A DNA stretch of 64,000 nucleotides. Origin: Mycobacterium parmense (GTDB lineage: Bacteria > Actinomycetota > Actinomycetes > Mycobacteriales > Mycobacteriaceae). Below are positions 62,443-64,000 of the stretch, in pieces. The first letter of the stretch is position 1. The number at the start of each line of letters is the position of its first letter. The stretch is from contig NZ_AP022614.1 of assembly GCF_010730575.1 (NCBI RefSeq), forward strand, positions 5,888,913 through 5,952,912, given 5' to 3'. The notes beneath the pieces are model-generated. The model was not told the DNA's origin and ran no database searches. It saw only the letters and a list, made by a program, of their open reading frames with translations. A program made the translations under genes and the position numbers.

Positions 62443-62464
62443 CACGGTCCCAGCTGGAACCGTG
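62443..62464. promoter_or_regulatory. 22-bp dyad upstream of greA
   Basis: CACGGT and ACCGTG flank a central CAGCTG palindrome with two-base spacers, giving a nearly symmetric 22-bp dyad. It lies about 125 bases upstream of the greA start in a comparatively AT-rich stretch. It looks like an operator or a 5'-UTR hairpin. No regulator can be named from the sequence. Confidence 0.4.
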
Positions 62465-62536
62465 CATTCATCCATGTTACCACCGCGCAAACAGATGATG
62501 ACCCTGAAAATTCGCAGCTGAGCCTCCGCGGGACGG

Positions 62537-62970
62537 TCAGCCCGGGCGCAGGTAGCCGGGCACGTCGGTGCCGCAACCGTAGATATCGGCCATCACCGGA
62601 GGCTTGCTGGACTTGAGCGTCGTCGTCACCTGCACCGTGGATTCTCGGGACGGAGCGACCAATACCTCCCGCCTGCCCGTCTCTGCGCCGTCCTCGGACC
62701 GCACCCGGACGATGCAGTCCACCGGACGCGCCGGGTCGGATCGGGTCACGCTGATCGTTACCGACGCCGTCTGGGCGTCGATCACCCGTAGCCGGCCAGT
62801 GACCCCGTGACGTCGCTGGTAGCCAGCCGCTGGTAGCCGATGACGGCGACCGCGACGCCCGCCGCGATCACCAGCGCGGACCCGACGATCACCAGGCGGT
62901 GCCGGGAGACGCGCGACAGCCGGGGCCGCCCGTAGCGGCTTTCGGGGCGTGGCGGAGGAATTTCGGTCAT
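62537..62970 (-). pseudogene. DUF4307 membrane protein, frameshifted
   Basis: This is the counterpart of Rv1081c, a 144-aa DUF4307 protein. The ATG at 62970 encodes a basic Pro/Arg-rich N terminus and one transmembrane helix (RLVIVGSALVIAAGVAVAVIG). The extracytoplasmic part lies in another frame (TASVTISVTRSDPARPVDCIVRVR, GRREVLVAPS, MADIYGCGTDVPGYLR), with two Cys that could pair. Restoring one G in TACGGGTGATC near 62787 (minus strand reading) joins them. Function is unknown. The break is probably a sequence error. Confidence 0.8.
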
Positions 62971-63081
62971 GCCTGGTACGTCTCGATTATCGGTGGGGTG
63001 GTGCCCGCCGACGTCATGCAGCGAACGGAACTGCAATTATAGGGTCTGATCCGGGTGATCAGCGGACCGACAAGGGGGCAC

Positions 63082-63948
63082 GTGAGCAAGCTGCGGTTGA
63101 TGGCGGTGCACGCCCACCCGGACGACGAATCCAGCAAGGGTGCCGCGACACTGGCCCGCTACGCCGACGAGGGCCATCGGGTCATGGTGGTGACGTTGAC
63201 CGGTGGCGAGCGCGGCGACATTCTCAATCCGGCGATGGACCTGCCCGACGTGCGCGGGCACATCACCGAGATTCGCCGCGACGAGATGGCCAAGGCCGCC
63301 GCGATACTCGGCGTCGAGCACACGTGGCTCGGTTTCGTCGACTCCGGACTGCCCCAGGGCGACCCGCCGCCACCGCTGCCCGAGGGTTGTTTCGCGCTGG
63401 TGCCGCTGGAGGTCTCCGTCGAGGCCCTGGTTCGGGTGGTCCGGGAGTTCCGGCCGCACGTGATGACCACCTACGACGAGAACGGCGGCTATCCGCATCC
63501 CGATCACGTTCGCTGCCATCAGGTTTCGATCGGCGCGTTCGAGGCGGCCGGTGACTACCGGCGCTTTCCGGACGCCGGCGAGCCGTGGTCGGTGTCCAAG
63601 CTCTACTACAACCACGGGTTCCTGCGGGCGCGGATGCAGTTGCTGCACGACGAAGCCGTCAAGCACGGCCACGAGCCACCGTTCAAGGTGGCTCGAGCAC
63701 TGGGACGCCGACCACGACCCGTTCGAATCGCGGGTGACGACGCGCGTGGAGTGCTCTGCGTATTTCGGCCAGCGCGACGACGCATTGCGGGCGCACGCCA
63801 CCAGATCGACCCGAACCACGACTTCTTCGCCGCCCCGATCGCCTGGCAGGAGCGGCTATGGCCGACCGAGGAGTTCGAGTTGGCCCGGTCACGCGTCGGT
63901 GCGACTGCCCGAGGACGACCTTTTCGCGGATTGGAGGGCGACGAATGA
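63082..63948 (+). CDS. mca: Mycothiol S-conjugate amidase Mca (several compensating frameshifts)
   Basis: Mca is a zinc amidase that cleaves mycothiol conjugates so that toxins leave as mercapturic acids. Zinc-binding residues lie in VHAHPDDES near the start and [12 protein letters not shown] near 140. The GTG at 63082 gives 288 aa, as in M. tuberculosis. The stretch at about 63688-63800 is out of frame: the +1 frame reads [34 protein letters not shown]. An extra G near 63688 and a missing C near 63801 explain it. A second likely pair, an extra G near 63898 and a missing T near 63930, affects the C terminus. A sequence artefact is the simplest reading. Confidence 0.85.
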   Translation: MSKLRLMAVHAHPDDESSKGAATLARYADEGHRVMVVTLTGGERGDILNPAMDLPDVRGHITEIRRDEMAKAAAILGVEHTWLGFVDSGLPQGDPPPPLPEGCFALVPLEVSVEALVRVVREFRPHVMTTYDENGGYPHPDHVRCHQVSIGAFEAAGDYRRFPDAGEPWSVSKLYYNHGFLRARMQLLHDEAVKHGHEPPFKVARALGRRPRPVRIAGDDARGVLCVFRPARRRIAGARHQIDPNHDFFAAPIAWQERLWPTEEFELARSRVGATARGRPFRGLEGDE

Positions 63949-64000
63949 ACCACCTGCTCGCCTATGGCGCGGCCGTCTGGACCGGGTGGCAAACCGACGC
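63945..64000 (+). CDS. Start of Rv1083-like hypothetical gene, cut by window end
   Basis: An ATG overlapping the mca stop (ATGA) opens a frame beginning [15 protein letters not shown] and running off the window after 18 codons. By position it should be the small membrane-protein gene that follows mca in M. tuberculosis (Rv1083, about 88 aa). The visible part is hydrophobic. Too little is present to say more. Confidence 0.55.
   Translation, partial: MNHLLAYGAAVWTGWQTD

Overview
This window is GC-rich chromosomal DNA of a slow-growing, non-tuberculous Mycobacterium. The genus call rests on a PE/PPE pair with a pair of EsxI/EsxJ-type WXG100 genes, a second PPE gene, a PE_PGRS protein, the mycothiol S-conjugate amidase gene mca, Lpq-type lipoproteins, and long collinearity with the M. 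tuberculosis interval Rv1014c-Rv1083 (locus numbers are from memory). It is not M. tuberculosis: kdpDE runs in the same direction as kdpFABC, the IS1560 remnants near trcRS are absent, and the block between the tRNA-Leu and the Rv1057-like gene is different.

Layout. 1-5401 (minus strand): pth (cut by the window edge), rplY, a short-chain dehydrogenase, lpqT, prs and glmU. tRNA-Gln follows. 5686-15386 (plus): a TetR regulator, mfd, mazG, lpqU, eno, an FtsB-like divisome protein, DUF501 and ppx2. 15449-23626 (minus): a potassium-uptake operon reading, in transcription order, 27-aa micro-ORF, kdpF, kdpA, kdpB, kdpC, kdpD, kdpE. 23895-26883: an unknown membrane protein, a small ORF, and the two-component pair trcS/trcR. 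27287-31529: an orphan PPE gene facing a PE8-PPE15-esxJ-esxI-like cassette. A tRNA-Leu(TAA) without a long variable arm comes next.

32498-38058 is an accessory block: a stand-alone CheB-type methylesterase, a membrane protein, a dienelactone hydrolase-DUF6295-DUF427 operon, and an amt-glnK pair. 38475-41254 holds a beta-propeller gene like Rv1057 and a fadD14-like acyl-CoA ligase. 41320-44495 encodes exported proteins: a PE_PGRS aspartic protease of the PecA type, a chymotrypsin-like protease and a 75-aa secreted peptide. 44906-57013 follows the Rv1060-Rv1075c order: a glutamine amidotransferase, two patatins, lpqV, a cysteine dioxygenase-like cupin with a rhodanese, a membrane hydrolase, echA8, echA9, a Bax inhibitor-1-like protein, fadA3 and a GDSL esterase.

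57238-64000 carries lipU, cbs, pra, metB, greA, a DUF4307 gene, mca and the start of an Rv1083-like gene. Six of these genes contain single-base indels, mostly in G or C runs, that shift the frame and often compensate one another. The preceding 57 kb shows none. This looks like a local sequence-quality problem rather than gene decay.

The most interesting observations are the coupled 27-aa membrane micro-ORF ahead of kdpF, a KdpC with an extra extracellular four-cysteine segment, three TTTACG half-sites in exact 11-bp register upstream of kdp, the short-armed tRNA-Leu(TAA), the orphan CheB, and the secreted protease cluster.
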